From Aequorivita soesokkakensis (lineage in GTDB: Bacteria; Bacteroidota; Bacteroidia; Flavobacteriales; Flavobacteriaceae): a stretch of DNA of 64,000 nucleotides. Positions 42,938 through 52,373 of the stretch are shown in pieces. The DNA lies in contig NZ_LXIE01000012.1 of the NCBI RefSeq assembly GCF_001641085.1, positions 62,001-126,000 of the forward strand, given 5' to 3'. The stretch's first letter is position 1; the number at the start of each line of letters is the position of its first letter. Position numbers and translations under genes: made by a program. Below the pieces are notes generated by a model. That model ran no database searches, was not told the DNA's origin, and worked only from the letters and a program-made list of their open reading frames with translations.

Positions 42938-43075
42938 GTGAATCGTGAGACGTGAGTCGTGAATCGTATTTTGTTGCTTATACTTCGTACTTTTCACTAC
43001 GTCCTTCATATTTCATCCTTCTTCCCTCGTAATTCGTATTTCGTCGCTCGTACTTCGTATTTCGTTCTTAAACCC
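42938..43075 (+). repeat. Low-complexity TTCGTA-rich repeat run
   Basis: Degenerate repeats of TCGTACTTCGTATTTCGT and similar words. No reading frame and no dyad of note. This fills the gap between 42929 and the amidohydrolase gene. Confidence 0.55.
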
Positions 43076-43209
43076 TTTTATTTCATCCTGCGATCCTCGT
43101 AACTCCCTGTGTATTATCAATGCTTAAAAGCTTGTTTGTAAACAAACTATAGCGTAGTTTTATCTGGTATATCAGAACAACTATCACGCTAACCAAAATC
43201 GCTGCAAGT

Positions 43210-45294
43210 ATGTCTTTCATCTTCAGAACACCAATCCTCCAAAACCTAAAACCCTGCTATCTTCTTTTTGCATTACTATTGATAGTGAGCCAAAGCTGCA
43301 AAGAAAAAACGGAGCAAGTATCTTCACAGGCAGACTTACCCGAAAAGGAAACCTATACCGTGCTAATTGCCGGAACAAAAGTGGGGCATTTAAATGTGGA
43401 TCGCGCTGGCGATTCGGTTGCAATAGATTATGACTATAAAGACAATGGCAGAGGTCCTACTATCAAGGAAACCGCAGTGCTCAATGCCGATGGCTTTCCG
43501 GTGCAATGGCATATTGCTGGCAATTCTACTTTTGGTAATAGCATAGACGAACATTATAAACTTGACGGTAAAAACGCAACATGGAAAGATGCTTCGGGAG
43601 AAGGTGCTGCAACCATGGAGCAGCCTGCTTTTTATGTAAACCAATCCGGCAGTCCGTATTCACTGTTTATGACGGCGCGGGTGTTGTTAAATTCAAAAGA
43701 TCAAACCGTAACAGCGCTACCGGCAGGGCAGTTAAAATTGACTAAATTGGAAGGTATTGAAGCTGGTTCAGACTCCTTAAAATTGAAACTAAAAACCTAT
43801 GCACTATCGGGTGTGGATTTAGATCCTACGTATTTTATTATGGATGAAAAGGATCACTTTTTTGCGATGATTGATTCCAAGTTTATCATTATCAGAGAAG
43901 GTTATGAAAGTGAAGAAAAAGGAATGCGCATGCTTGCTGAAAAGTATTCAGCAGAACGTTTTGAAGATTTGCAAAAGCGCTTTGCGCATACATACGATAA
44001 AAATATCCGTATTCGCAACGTGAAAATATTCAATCCAAAAACGCTAGCACTTACTGATTTGGCTTCCGTTGTTGTGAGTGGAAATAAAATATTAAGCATT
44101 GATGCTGCCGATGCCGTTGCTGGTGAAAATGAAATAGAAATAGATGGTGCTGGCGGAACTTTGGTGGCGGGGCTTTATGATATGCACGGCCATATGAGCG
44201 AAGATGATGCGCTTTTAAACGTTTTAGCCGGGGTTACCTCTGTCCGCGATATGGGTAACAACAACGAGGTATTGGAAAGCCTTATTCAAAAGATAAAAAC
44301 AGGAGTTTTGGTGGGTCCAAATATTACCCGAATGGGATTTATAGAAGGGAAAAGTCCGTTTAACAGCAACAATGGAATTCTTGTGGAAAGCGAAGCAGAA
44401 GCACTTGCCGCGGTTCAAACCTATGCCGATAAAGGATTTTACGGTATAAAATTATACAATAGTATGAATGGGGAATGGGCACCTGCCATTGTTAAAAAAG
44501 CCCATTCATTGAATATGCCTGTTATGGGGCACGTTCCGGCTTTTTCTACTGCGAACGATATGATAAACGCAGGTTATGATGAATTGACCCACATTAATCA
44601 AACAATGTTGGGTTGGGTGCTGGAGCCTGGGGAAGATACGCGTACCTTATTGCGATTGACCGCCTTGCAACGTTTGCCAGATTTGGATTTAAACAGTGCG
44701 CCCGTTCAAAAGACATTGGATTTAATGGTTAAAAACAAAGTTGCTATGGACCCAACGCTGGCTATCCATGAACTGTTATTGCTTTCCCGAAACGGCGAAA
44801 CTCAGGCGCGTACTTTAGATTATATAGACCATATGCCTGCAAGCGAACAGCGCGATGCCAAAAGGGCGATGGCGAGTATTGCCAATGATGCCGAGGATAA
44901 AGCGTATCGAGGAGCCTATGATAAAATTGTTGAGGTTTTAAAAATGATGAAAGCGCGGGGTATTTTAATCGTGCCAGGAACTGATTTGGGAGGCGCATTT
45001 AACTTGCACAGGGAGTTGGAGCTTTACCAACAAATTGGTTACACTCCAGCTGAATTATTAAAATTGGGCAGTTATGATATGGCACGATATCTTGGGCAGC
45101 AAGATAGAGGCGCCATTGAACCAGGAATGCTTGCTGATTTCTTTCTTGTCCCCAATGATCCCACAAAAGATATTAAGGCGATAAAAACAATTTCCATGGT
45201 ATCCCGTGGTGGGGTGCTTTATTTTCCAAGCGAAGTATATCCAGAATTTGGTATAAAACCGTTTGTTGAGAAGCCAATTATTAAAGGGAATTAA
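43210..45294 (+). CDS. Amidohydrolase-family lipoprotein
   Basis: 694 residues, lipobox VSQSC (Cys30). The first ~270 residues are a beta-rich extra domain (EKETYTVLIAGTKVGHLNVD). The amidohydrolase core starts near 275. Metal-site motifs: GLYDMHGHMSED (HxH), YGIKLYNSMNGE (the carboxylated-Lys type position), VMGHVPAF, YDELTHINQTM and VPGTDLGG (last Asp). This arrangement resembles prolidase/imidazolonepropionase-like enzymes. Cell-envelope location; substrate unknown. No co-directional partner other than the 45306 gene 11 bases later. Confidence 0.88.
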   Translation: MSFIFRTPILQNLKPCYLLFALLLIVSQSCKEKTEQVSSQADLPEKETYTVLIAGTKVGHLNVDRAGDSVAIDYDYKDNGRGPTIKETAVLNADGFPVQWHIAGNSTFGNSIDEHYKLDGKNATWKDASGEGAATMEQPAFYVNQSGSPYSLFMTARVLLNSKDQTVTALPAGQLKLTKLEGIEAGSDSLKLKLKTYALSGVDLDPTYFIMDEKDHFFAMIDSKFIIIREGYESEEKGMRMLAEKYSAERFEDLQKRFAHTYDKNIRIRNVKIFNPKTLALTDLASVVVSGNKILSIDAADAVAGENEIEIDGAGGTLVAGLYDMHGHMSEDDALLNVLAGVTSVRDMGNNNEVLESLIQKIKTGVLVGPNITRMGFIEGKSPFNSNNGILVESEAEALAAVQTYADKGFYGIKLYNSMNGEWAPAIVKKAHSLNMPVMGHVPAFSTANDMINAGYDELTHINQTMLGWVLEPGEDTRTLLRLTALQRLPDLDLNSAPVQKTLDLMVKNKVAMDPTLAIHELLLLSRNGETQARTLDYIDHMPASEQRDAKRAMASIANDAEDKAYRGAYDKIVEVLKMMKARGILIVPGTDLGGAFNLHRELELYQQIGYTPAELLKLGSYDMARYLGQQDRGAIEPGMLADFFLVPNDPTKDIKAIKTISMVSRGGVLYFPSEVYPEFGIKPFVEKPIIKGN

Positions 45295-45305
45295 AGAATA
45301 TTATT

Positions 45306-45950
45306 ATGAGAATTTTTAAAAAGAATCTGAAAACAAAAGTGTTTGTTTTTGCCTTATTGATGGGGCTTCCGTTACAGATGTGTACCCCCGGAGGAGGTGA
45401 TGATTGCAATTGTGGACCAATAACCGGAAGGTATTTCGATATTAACGGAATGGAACTTAACAACTACAAAAAGGTAGGTGAGAATTCCGTTAGTTTGATG
45501 GTGGAGAATGAAGCCGTTCCGTATTCAGATTATTCAGGATTAACGGTTGAGTACAGCGTGGATTATATAAGCCAAAAACGTTCAAAATGGCCAAATTTTT
45601 CACTTACGCCAAGTGCATACGCTTGTTCGTGTGTTGGCAATGGGGAAAGCGGTTCTAAAAATGAAAAGCTCTCCAATCTTACGGTAATTACCCTTAATGA
45701 TTTTGACGAAACCCATCGTGCAAATGATACTATAGATGACTTAATTCTTGTAAAGGGTTATTATTCTGAAGTAGATGAATATTTGGAAGATTATTTGGTG
45801 AACGATACTCAAAACATACAGTTTGAGGGAATTCAACTGTTAGTAGATAGAAAACCAACCCTAAACGAAAACTACAAAGTGAAGGTGGTTGTTGAATTAT
45901 CTACGGGAGAGGTTTATCAAAAGGTGAGTGAGACTATTAAGATTAGATAG
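45306..45950 (+). CDS. Lipoprotein-like hypothetical protein
   Basis: 214 residues. N-terminus KVFVFALLMGLPLQMCTPGG is a signal with lipobox LQMC. The mature part contains GDDCNCGPITGRYFDINGME and a second Cys pair (YACSCVGNGESG). No family recognised. Starts 11 bases after the amidohydrolase gene, so possibly co-transcribed. Confidence 0.65.
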   Translation: MRIFKKNLKTKVFVFALLMGLPLQMCTPGGGDDCNCGPITGRYFDINGMELNNYKKVGENSVSLMVENEAVPYSDYSGLTVEYSVDYISQKRSKWPNFSLTPSAYACSCVGNGESGSKNEKLSNLTVITLNDFDETHRANDTIDDLILVKGYYSEVDEYLEDYLVNDTQNIQFEGIQLLVDRKPTLNENYKVKVVVELSTGEVYQKVSETIKIR

Positions 45951-45994
45951 GTTTTTGTTATCAATACACTTTTTTAAAGGTGAAATTATACTAG

Positions 45995-46192
45995 GTGCTT
46001 TATTTTAGATTTTTATTTTTTATACTTTTTTTATTGGAGCTTCGGTTTTTGAACTTTAGGCATAAGCACGATAAGTATATCTGGATGGGTATTGTTTTAG
46101 TTTTTAGTTATTTTGGATATGCCTTTTTTCTTGTTTACAAAAGGAGGTTACTCTATAAACGGAAGTTTGCGCCTGATTTTAAAGAAAGATAA
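45995..46192 (+). CDS. Small membrane protein
   Basis: 65 residues from GTG 45995: two hydrophobic helices (LYFRFLFFILFLLELRFL and WMGIVLVFSYFGYAFFLVY) followed by a Lys/Arg-rich tail. It resembles PLDc-N-like two-helix proteins by shape only. Weak start codon; could be spurious. Confidence 0.4.
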   Translation: MLYFRFLFFILFLLELRFLNFRHKHDKYIWMGIVLVFSYFGYAFFLVYKRRLLYKRKFAPDFKER

Positions 46193-46278
46193 GATTTTGT
46201 TGCTACGAGCGTTCTGCCGTTAAGCTTATCAAAAAAACTTATATTTGTATAACCCAATTACTGGGATAATATCCAAAA

Positions 46279-46662
46279 ATGAAACTCTACACTTCACTTC
46301 CAAAAGGACTAAAGCCCTATTACGAGATAGAACTGGAAAAGTATCGGAAGGAATATACAGTCGGGAACTTGAAGATTGCTTGGAACCATTTGGAAAGAGC
46401 CCACATACTCGGACAAAAATATCCTTTTGCCCATACTTTTGTACATTGGAAAATGTTGCAATTTGGGTTTAAAATTAAAAGCGGAAAGGAAATCTTTGGA
46501 CAGATACCAAGGCTGGTTTTTGGGGGCGTGAAGTCCTTTGTTGGGAAAATTCCCGTTGGGAATCCAGGCGGTGCAAACGTACCACCGCTGAAGCCATTTC
46601 CCATAGAAAAAGAGTTACAGGAAATTTTTATAAAAGCGGGCGTTAGCGCTTTGCCAACCTAA
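46279..46662 (+). CDS. DUF3703-family protein
   Basis: 127 residues. KIAWNHLERAHILGQKYPFA, HTFVHWKMLQFGFK and GNPGGANVPPLKPFPI match the DUF3703 pattern (a helical N-terminus with W-x-HLE-RAH, then GNPGG-x-N-x-x-PLKP). Function unknown; often near metal resistance genes. Confidence 0.85.
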   Translation: MKLYTSLPKGLKPYYEIELEKYRKEYTVGNLKIAWNHLERAHILGQKYPFAHTFVHWKMLQFGFKIKSGKEIFGQIPRLVFGGVKSFVGKIPVGNPGGANVPPLKPFPIEKELQEIFIKAGVSALPT

Positions 46663-46689
46663 ACGCTTTCCTTCAAACTTATAACCGAC

Positions 46690-46755
46690 AACACTCGCCC
46701 GCCGAAGCTTCTTTGTGCATCGTTGCTTTAGCGATGATATATAGCGTAGGTGGGG
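46690..46755 (+). repeat. REP-like sequence related to the insert at 14.2 kb
   Basis: Contains CCGCCGAAGCTTCTTTGTGC then ATCGTTGC...GCGTAGGTGGGG; its left arm is nearly the same as the one in the 14139 insert (CCACCGAAGCTTCTTTGTGC). Inverted ends CCGCC/GGTGG. Confidence 0.6.
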
Positions 46756-46773
46756 ACAACTGATAACCAAAAC

Positions 46774-47178
46774 ATGAACTACACTGTAAAGGCGGAAGCA
46801 TTCTCAAAAAGTAAGGCTTCCATTCACATTAAGCAAACGGAGATTCCTTTTGGCATTACACCCGAGACTGCAGATACGTTAGCAAATCCTGACGAATTGT
46901 TTTTGGGTTCCCTTTCATCCTGTATTCTTAAAAACGTTGAACGGTTTTCAGAATTTATGAATTTTGAATACAGCCGTGCCGAAATAACCATCAATGCTAA
47001 ACGATTGGAAAAACCACCGCGAATGGATGAAATAAATTATGAGTTGCGGATTTATAGCCAAGACAGTAATTTAAATCTTGATCTACTGAAAAAGAATATC
47101 GAAAAGTTTGGAACTATATACAATACTGTCAAGATTTGCTGCACTATTACGGGTACAATTAAAAAGATCGGTGAGTAA
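46774..47178 (+). CDS. OsmC-family protein
   Basis: 134 residues from ATG 46774; a GTG 24 bases earlier would add 8 residues and is inside the repeat sequence. NPDELFLGSLSSCILKNVERF is the OsmC core helix with one of the two active-type Cys; the second Cys is in VKICCTITGT. OsmC proteins detoxify organic hydroperoxides or act as related thiol enzymes. Confidence 0.85.
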   Translation: MNYTVKAEAFSKSKASIHIKQTEIPFGITPETADTLANPDELFLGSLSSCILKNVERFSEFMNFEYSRAEITINAKRLEKPPRMDEINYELRIYSQDSNLNLDLLKKNIEKFGTIYNTVKICCTITGTIKKIGE

Positions 47179-47291
47179 ATACTAGAAACAGGTGGAAGTG
47201 TATATTGATTATTTTTTGCTCAACCTGAAATTATAATTTCTTTCCTTCGACCAAAGCGGCCCAAAGACTTTTAATCAATTAAACACACACT

Positions 47292-48122
47292 ATGAAATTT
47301 AGCCTACTAACAGCAATTCTATTAAGTATTTTCCTTATTTCCTGTAAAGACAAACCACAAGCAGAGACCTCTCAAGCAATCACGCCTGAAATAACTACTC
47401 CAACTTTCCAAAACAAAGGGCATGAATTAGTGTATACTATGGTGCAAAAGGTTGGCAACTATGATTCGCTGGCAAAGAAAAAGGACGTAGTATATACATA
47501 TACCTACCAAACGCCAGATGGCAAAGCTGATATTTCCACAGAAAAATACCTGTTTGACGGGGAACTGTCTTATGGCGAATACCAACAACACGAGCGAACT
47601 TTCGATGACTTGAAAGGAAAAATAGAGCAAGGCTATGACGGGAGCGAATACTGGCTGAAGCACAATGGGCAACTTTTAAACGATACCACAAGACTGAAAC
47701 GTGTGGCTTTTAATAGACCTACTAACTTTTATTGGTTTGCGATGTTTCAAAAATTATTAGATCCAGGTCTGAATTATGAATATCTGGGTGAGAAGATGGT
47801 AGATGATAAGGCGTATGATGTTGTGAAAATCAGCTTTGTTAGCCCTGATGAGAAGCCTACAGATGTTTATCAACTATACATAAATAAGAATACCTCCTTA
47901 GTAGATCAGTTTCTGTTTAGTGTGGTTGATTTTGGGGTTATGGAAACACCTTTCTTGATGCAGTTGGAATATGAAGAAGTTGGCGGGATGTTGATTCCAA
48001 CAAAGCGACTTTATAAAAAGTCTACTTGGGATGCAGAGCTTATTGAGGGGCCTTGGATAAAAGTAACTTGGACTGATATTAAGTTTAATAATGGTTTAAG
48101 TGGTGATGACTTTAAGAAGTAA
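47292..48122 (+). CDS. DUF6503-like lipoprotein
   Basis: 276 residues, lipobox LISC (KFSLLTAILLSIFLISCKDK). Long beta-rich body (ISTEKYLFDGELSYGEYQQH, VYQLYINKNTSLVDQFLFSV). Matches my recollection of DUF6503-type proteins in Flavobacteriia; not verifiable here. Isolated gene, function unknown. Confidence 0.65.
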   Translation: MKFSLLTAILLSIFLISCKDKPQAETSQAITPEITTPTFQNKGHELVYTMVQKVGNYDSLAKKKDVVYTYTYQTPDGKADISTEKYLFDGELSYGEYQQHERTFDDLKGKIEQGYDGSEYWLKHNGQLLNDTTRLKRVAFNRPTNFYWFAMFQKLLDPGLNYEYLGEKMVDDKAYDVVKISFVSPDEKPTDVYQLYINKNTSLVDQFLFSVVDFGVMETPFLMQLEYEEVGGMLIPTKRLYKKSTWDAELIEGPWIKVTWTDIKFNNGLSGDDFKK

Positions 48123-48182
48123 AGGCGGTATAGTAGAACCCCCAGCGGACAACTGAAAACCGAAAACCGACTTCAACACTTC

Positions 48183-49466
48183 TTACCGAAACAATATACT
48201 CGCACTCTTAAAACTAATAATCATAGTATTGAACTGTCCAATAAAATCCTGGCCCAGATTGCCGTGGAGATTGTCAGTAACTCCTATTTTTTCTGGAAAT
48301 AGCCTTGTGCTTTTTAGGGTCGCCTCTGCTTTGCCCACTGCTAATTTTACGTCTTTAAGGATATAACCCTCTAATGCTACTTGCCCGCCTGCACCACCAG
48401 TGCTGAGGTCTGTTTTGTTGTAATTTTCCTCAATCTCATTCTGATATTTCTTATAGAATTTTGAATAAAGGGAAGTGGTTTGCGCCCCTGTATCAAAGTT
48501 AAAGCGCAGCTTATCGTTTTTATACTTTACGCTTATTATGGGCATATATTCATCATAGGCTAAATTATTTAGATGATAATCCGTTGGTTTTTGTGGTATA
48601 TACAGGGTATCCTTAGTTAATTGTATTTCCTGCAGTGCGCGGATTACTGGGAAACCGATGATGCCCTTTATTTCATAATCGATGGTAGGAAAGGATAAAT
48701 CCTTATCGTCAAAAACCAGAAATACTACGTGGGTTACGGTAATTTCACCCAACTGCAGTTTTGCAGCTACGGCTAGGTCGCTTTTCACCTTTAATCCCGT
48801 TGCTGCATCTACATCGAACTGGGCCGGGATTATTGTCATCCCAAGATTTTCCGCAACAGAACGTTGAATTACGGAGAAATTGGCTCCGGTATCAAAAACA
48901 AAATCAGTAGTAGTGTTCCCTATTTTTGTGGAGAGGGTAGAAAGCCCTATTTTATCTTTTACTATTGGAAGGGCAACATCCGCGGCTATAGTTACTTCCT
49001 GAGGAGGTGTATTTTCTAGGATTTTCCATATTTTATGTGTGTTTTTTAAATCCTCCATTTTTGTGGAATCTAAAAAATTGGCATACTGTTGCTGTAGGTC
49101 TTCGTTTATTTTTAAAGCCTCTCTATATTCGGCTAGATGAATGTGGTTGGTCAATTTGGTGACCAACATTTTTTCCGCCAAGCTATCGGTTATTTTCGCT
49201 TCTGGGGTTTTAAAAAAAGCGTCTATCGCCTCATTGGATTTCTCCGGATTGTTGAAAGCATTGGAGAGGATTGCTTCAAAATAAAGAGAATCTCTTTTTT
49301 GAAGATTTTCTTTATAGTTTTTGAATTCTTCAAGTAAAGTGAAATAATCCAAATCGGTCACCAAGGCGTTCAGAGCTTTAAATTTCTTTTCGGTATCAAC
49401 CTTTTTTGAGTCTTGGTTGCACCCAATAAAAAACAACAGCAGCGGAAGCAAACATAACTTTTTCAT
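48183..49466 (-). CDS. Retropepsin-like aspartic protease lipoprotein with two DTG motifs
   Basis: 427 residues, lipobox FIGC. N-terminal 150 residues are helical/TPR-like. Two DTG-type active-site motifs are present in one chain: FVFDTGANFSVIQRSV (Asp192) and LRFNFDTGAQTTSLYSKF (Asp325), 133 residues apart. Each is followed by a strand with a hydrophobic-hydrophobic-Gly pattern (IIGFPVIRAL; LGQDFIGQF). Pepsin-like folds have two such lobes in one polypeptide, whereas bacterial retropepsin-like proteins are usually single-lobed dimers. Acts at the cell envelope. Confidence 0.85.
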   Translation of the reverse strand: MKKLCLLPLLLFFIGCNQDSKKVDTEKKFKALNALVTDLDYFTLLEEFKNYKENLQKRDSLYFEAILSNAFNNPEKSNEAIDAFFKTPEAKITDSLAEKMLVTKLTNHIHLAEYREALKINEDLQQQYANFLDSTKMEDLKNTHKIWKILENTPPQEVTIAADVALPIVKDKIGLSTLSTKIGNTTTDFVFDTGANFSVIQRSVAENLGMTIIPAQFDVDAATGLKVKSDLAVAAKLQLGEITVTHVVFLVFDDKDLSFPTIDYEIKGIIGFPVIRALQEIQLTKDTLYIPQKPTDYHLNNLAYDEYMPIISVKYKNDKLRFNFDTGAQTTSLYSKFYKKYQNEIEENYNKTDLSTGGAGGQVALEGYILKDVKLAVGKAEATLKSTRLFPEKIGVTDNLHGNLGQDFIGQFNTMIISFKSASILFR

Positions 49467-49650
49467 AAAGGATAAACGGTTTGGTATTTTAAGATATTTT
49501 CAGACTATTGGTTTATTAATCGGGTAATTCGTAACAAGTAAACTCTAAAAAAATTCTGCAAACCATCATTTTTTTGCTTCTATGGTCTATGGAACACATA
49601 ATTATATAGCATTCAAGATTTTCTAATAAAAAAAGTAAATTAATAATTTG

Positions 49651-49694
49651 CGCAGTTAAATAACTGCGTTTATATTTGCAGTCAAATAACTGCG
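49651..49694 (+). promoter_or_regulatory. ArsR-type operators flanking a TATATTTG promoter
   Basis: CGCAGTTAAATAACTGCG (49651-49668) is a perfect 18-bp palindrome, and GCAGTCAAATAACTGC (49679-49694) is a near copy. Between them lies TATATTTG (49671-49678), a Bacteroidota -7 box. The second copy covers the likely transcript start just before the ATG at 49697, the layout of autoregulation by an ArsR repressor. Confidence 0.8.
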
Positions 49695-49696
49695 TT

Positions 49697-50026
49697 ATGA
49701 AATTAAGAAGAGATGTATTCCAGGCCATTGCCGATCCCACCCGAAGAATGATAATTTCCCTGCTTGCCGTTCAAGCCATGACACCTACCGCTATTGCTGA
49801 AAGTTTTGATTCTTCTCGGCAAACCATTTCAAAGCATATACAAATTCTCAGCGAATGCGAAATTGTTAGGCAAGAACAAAAGGGAAGGGAAATATACTAT
49901 CACCTAAATCCAAACGGAATGAAGGAAATTGCTGAATTTATTGAGCCATTTAGAAAAATGTGGGATGACCGATTCAATAAATTGGAAGCTGTAATGAAAT
50001 TGAAGATTCACGAGCACAAAAAATAA
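49697..50026 (+). CDS. ArsR-family winged-helix regulator
   Basis: 109 residues from ATG 49697; a TTG 21 bases earlier lies inside the operator and is not used. [40 protein letters not shown] and [10 protein letters not shown] are the winged-helix motifs. No metal-binding Cys pair, so it probably senses something other than metal, as many ArsR proteins with SRPBCC partners do. First of four genes (49697-51519). Confidence 0.92.
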   Translation: MKLRRDVFQAIADPTRRMIISLLAVQAMTPTAIAESFDSSRQTISKHIQILSECEIVRQEQKGREIYYHLNPNGMKEIAEFIEPFRKMWDDRFNKLEAVMKLKIHEHKK

Positions 50027-50074
50027 AATTAACAAGAAGTGAGAAAAAAACAATAAGCAAAAAAATAACACGCT

Positions 50075-50539
50075 ATGGAGCAAAAAACTAAAGTACATGC
50101 AGAAGACGGCAAACAGGAAATACTCATAGCAAGAGACTTTGACTTGCCTCTGGAATTACTTTTCAGAGCATATACGGAGGCCGAATTGGTTGAACAATGG
50201 ATGGGGACGAAAGTTATTAAACTGAAAAGTGAAAAACACGGAAGCTACCAGTTTGAAACCACCGACCGCCAAGGAAACAAATACAGTTTCAGCGGTGTGA
50301 TCCACGAGTGTGTTCCCAATGAAAAAATAACGCGAACATTTGAAATGGAAAACACCCCATTTCCCGTTCAGGTGGAATTTTTGAAATTTGAAAAAAAGAC
50401 CGAGAATACCAGTAAACTGCACATACATCAAATTTATAAGTCAGTCGCAGCTCGGGATGGGATATTAAAATTGCCCTTCACATTCGGGATTAATATGGCG
50501 CACAACAAACTACAGGAAATAGGAAGTAAATTAATTTAA
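50075..50539 (+). CDS. SRPBCC-domain (AHSA1-type) protein
   Basis: 154 residues. RDFDLPLELLFRAYTEAELV, GSYQFETTDRQGNKYSFSGV and SVAARDGILKLPF match the AHSA1-like START-fold domain commonly encoded directly after ArsR regulators. Binds a hydrophobic ligand; exact role unknown. Confidence 0.85.
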   Translation: MEQKTKVHAEDGKQEILIARDFDLPLELLFRAYTEAELVEQWMGTKVIKLKSEKHGSYQFETTDRQGNKYSFSGVIHECVPNEKITRTFEMENTPFPVQVEFLKFEKKTENTSKLHIHQIYKSVAARDGILKLPFTFGINMAHNKLQEIGSKLI

Positions 50540-50545
50540 TAAATC

Positions 50546-50926
50546 ATGACAAAGAGAAATAAAATAATTTATTGGGTAGCAACTGTTTGGCTTGCCCTCG
50601 GAATGACATCAACCGCAATAGTGCAACTGATTAAAATGGAAGAGGAAGTCACAAACTTCACAGATTTGGGGTATCCAATTTATTTAATGACCCTGCTTGG
50701 CGTATGGAAACTTTTAGGTGTTATCGCCATTCTTATTCCAAAATACCCCCTTTTAAAGGAATGGGCCTATGCAGGTTTTTTCTTTGCGATGTCTGGGGCG
50801 GTTATTTCGCATATAGCCGTCCAAGATGCAGCCATAACACTTTTCGGTCCCATATTGCTTCTTGTACTTACCGTAATATCTTGGTACTTTAGACCTGCCG
50901 AAAGAAGAATTAATGCTATTAAATAA
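50546..50926 (+). CDS. DoxX-family membrane protein
   Basis: 126 residues with four hydrophobic helices (IIYWVATVWLALGMTSTAIV, YLMTLLGVWKLLGVIAILI, WAYAGFFFAMSGAVISHIAV, LFGPILLLVLTVISWYF). The YWVAT...S and GVWKLLG patterns resemble DoxX. Third gene in the ArsR operon, starting 6 bases after the SRPBCC gene. Confidence 0.8.
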   Translation: MTKRNKIIYWVATVWLALGMTSTAIVQLIKMEEEVTNFTDLGYPIYLMTLLGVWKLLGVIAILIPKYPLLKEWAYAGFFFAMSGAVISHIAVQDAAITLFGPILLLVLTVISWYFRPAERRINAIK

Positions 50927-50934
50927 GTATAATT

Positions 50935-51519
50935 ATGAATCCAAAGGTAGTAGATAGGTTCTTGGACAGGGCCAAAAAATGGAAGGAAGAAATGAAATTG
51001 CTGCGGAAAATCTGTCTTGATTGCGGTCTGACCGAAGATTTTAAATGGATGCACCCCTGTTATACACTGAAAGGGAAGAATGTGGTTTTAATCCATGAAT
51101 TTAAGGAGTATTGTGCGCTGTTATTTCACAAAGGGGCGCTTTTAAAGGATACGGAAAATATATTGGTGCGGCAGACCGAAAATGTACAGGCCGCCCGTCA
51201 AATTCGGTTTACCAATATTGATGAAATTATCACACTTGAATCCACAATCAAAGCTTATATATTTGAAGCGATTGAGGTTGAAAAAGCGGGGCTGGAAGTA
51301 AAGATGAAAAAGGTCTCCGAGTTCAATATGCCACAGGAACTGCAACAAAAATTCAAGGAAGACCCTGCTTTAAAAACTGCTTTTAAAGCCTTGACCCCGG
51401 GACGGCAACGTGGGTATTTATTGTATTTCTCCCAAGCAAAGCAATCAAAAACCCGGGTATCGAGAATTGAAAAGTATATCCCTAAAATTTTTGATGGGAA
51501 GGGAGTAAATGATAATTGA
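50935..51519 (+). CDS. YdeI/OmpD-associated-family protein
   Basis: 194 residues. First half resembles DUF1801 (WKEEMKLLRKICLDCGLTED, WMHPCYTLKGKNVVLIHEFK); second half has LTPGRQRGYLLYFSQAKQSK, the YdeI-type element with Arg and Lys. Last gene of the ArsR unit. Role unknown. Confidence 0.85.
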   Translation: MNPKVVDRFLDRAKKWKEEMKLLRKICLDCGLTEDFKWMHPCYTLKGKNVVLIHEFKEYCALLFHKGALLKDTENILVRQTENVQAARQIRFTNIDEIITLESTIKAYIFEAIEVEKAGLEVKMKKVSEFNMPQELQQKFKEDPALKTAFKALTPGRQRGYLLYFSQAKQSKTRVSRIEKYIPKIFDGKGVNDN

Positions 51520-51742
51520 ATAATATTTTAATCCGAGAACAGGTTGTTTTAAAAATAAACAGCTTAAAACTAAATCTTCCTAAAAATTTCGGAAAAACAT
51601 AGATGAAACTGGGGATTTCATATCCATTTTTTAAATGAAAAACGATTAAAATAAGTGATGACTCGATGAATACCAAAACCTTACTTTCAAATTAAAAATC
51701 AATGCGTTACATTAATAATTAAATAACTGATATTAAAAACAA

Positions 51743-52279
51743 ATGAGAAAATTATCGCTTTTTATCGCTACAAGTCTAGACGGATACATTGCCAAACCAG
51801 ATGATGACCTTAGTTTCTTAAGTATAGTAGAAAAAGAAGGAGAAGATTATGGCTATGCCCAGTTTAACAAGAGCATTGATACTATAATTGTTGGTAGAAA
51901 AACCTATGATTATGTACTCAAGGAAATTGGTCCGTCGCACTATGATAATGGAGAAAGAGATGTATATGTTATAACGAGAACCGAAAAACCAGATACGGGT
52001 AAAACAATTTTCTATACAGAAAGCTTAAGCCAATTAGTAAAACAATTAAAAGTCAAAGACGGAAAAAATATTTATTGCGACGGCGGGGCAGAAGTAATAA
52101 ATGAACTTTTAAGAAACGACCTGATTGACGAACTCATAATTTCAATTATTCCTATATTGGTAGGTAATGGAATAAGACTTTTTAATGATGGAAGACCAGA
52201 GCAAGAACTAGAGCTCGTAAACTCTAAAGCATTTGATACAGGCCTTGTGCAATTGTATTATAAGCGAAAAAAGAAATAG
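51743..52279 (+). CDS. Dihydrofolate-reductase-fold protein (RibD C-terminal domain family)
   Basis: 178 residues: MRKLSLFIATSLDGYIAKPD (substrate-side motif), TIIVGRKTYDYVL, NIYCDGGAEVINELL and DELIISIIPILVGNG. Standalone NADPH-type reductase fold, substrate unknown; not a folA. Confidence 0.88.
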   Translation: MRKLSLFIATSLDGYIAKPDDDLSFLSIVEKEGEDYGYAQFNKSIDTIIVGRKTYDYVLKEIGPSHYDNGERDVYVITRTEKPDTGKTIFYTESLSQLVKQLKVKDGKNIYCDGGAEVINELLRNDLIDELIISIIPILVGNGIRLFNDGRPEQELELVNSKAFDTGLVQLYYKRKKK

Positions 52280-52373
52280 TCTTTCTGTTCCCAATAGCTT
52301 TTATGGAATATAAAAATAAATACACCATTAAAATGTTATATTGTCCATTATTATAAAATCCATTAGGATATTC

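Noticed and set aside
46245-46472. 75-residue frame overlapping the DUF3703 gene
   Set aside because: Same-strand shadow of the clearly conserved DUF3703 frame.
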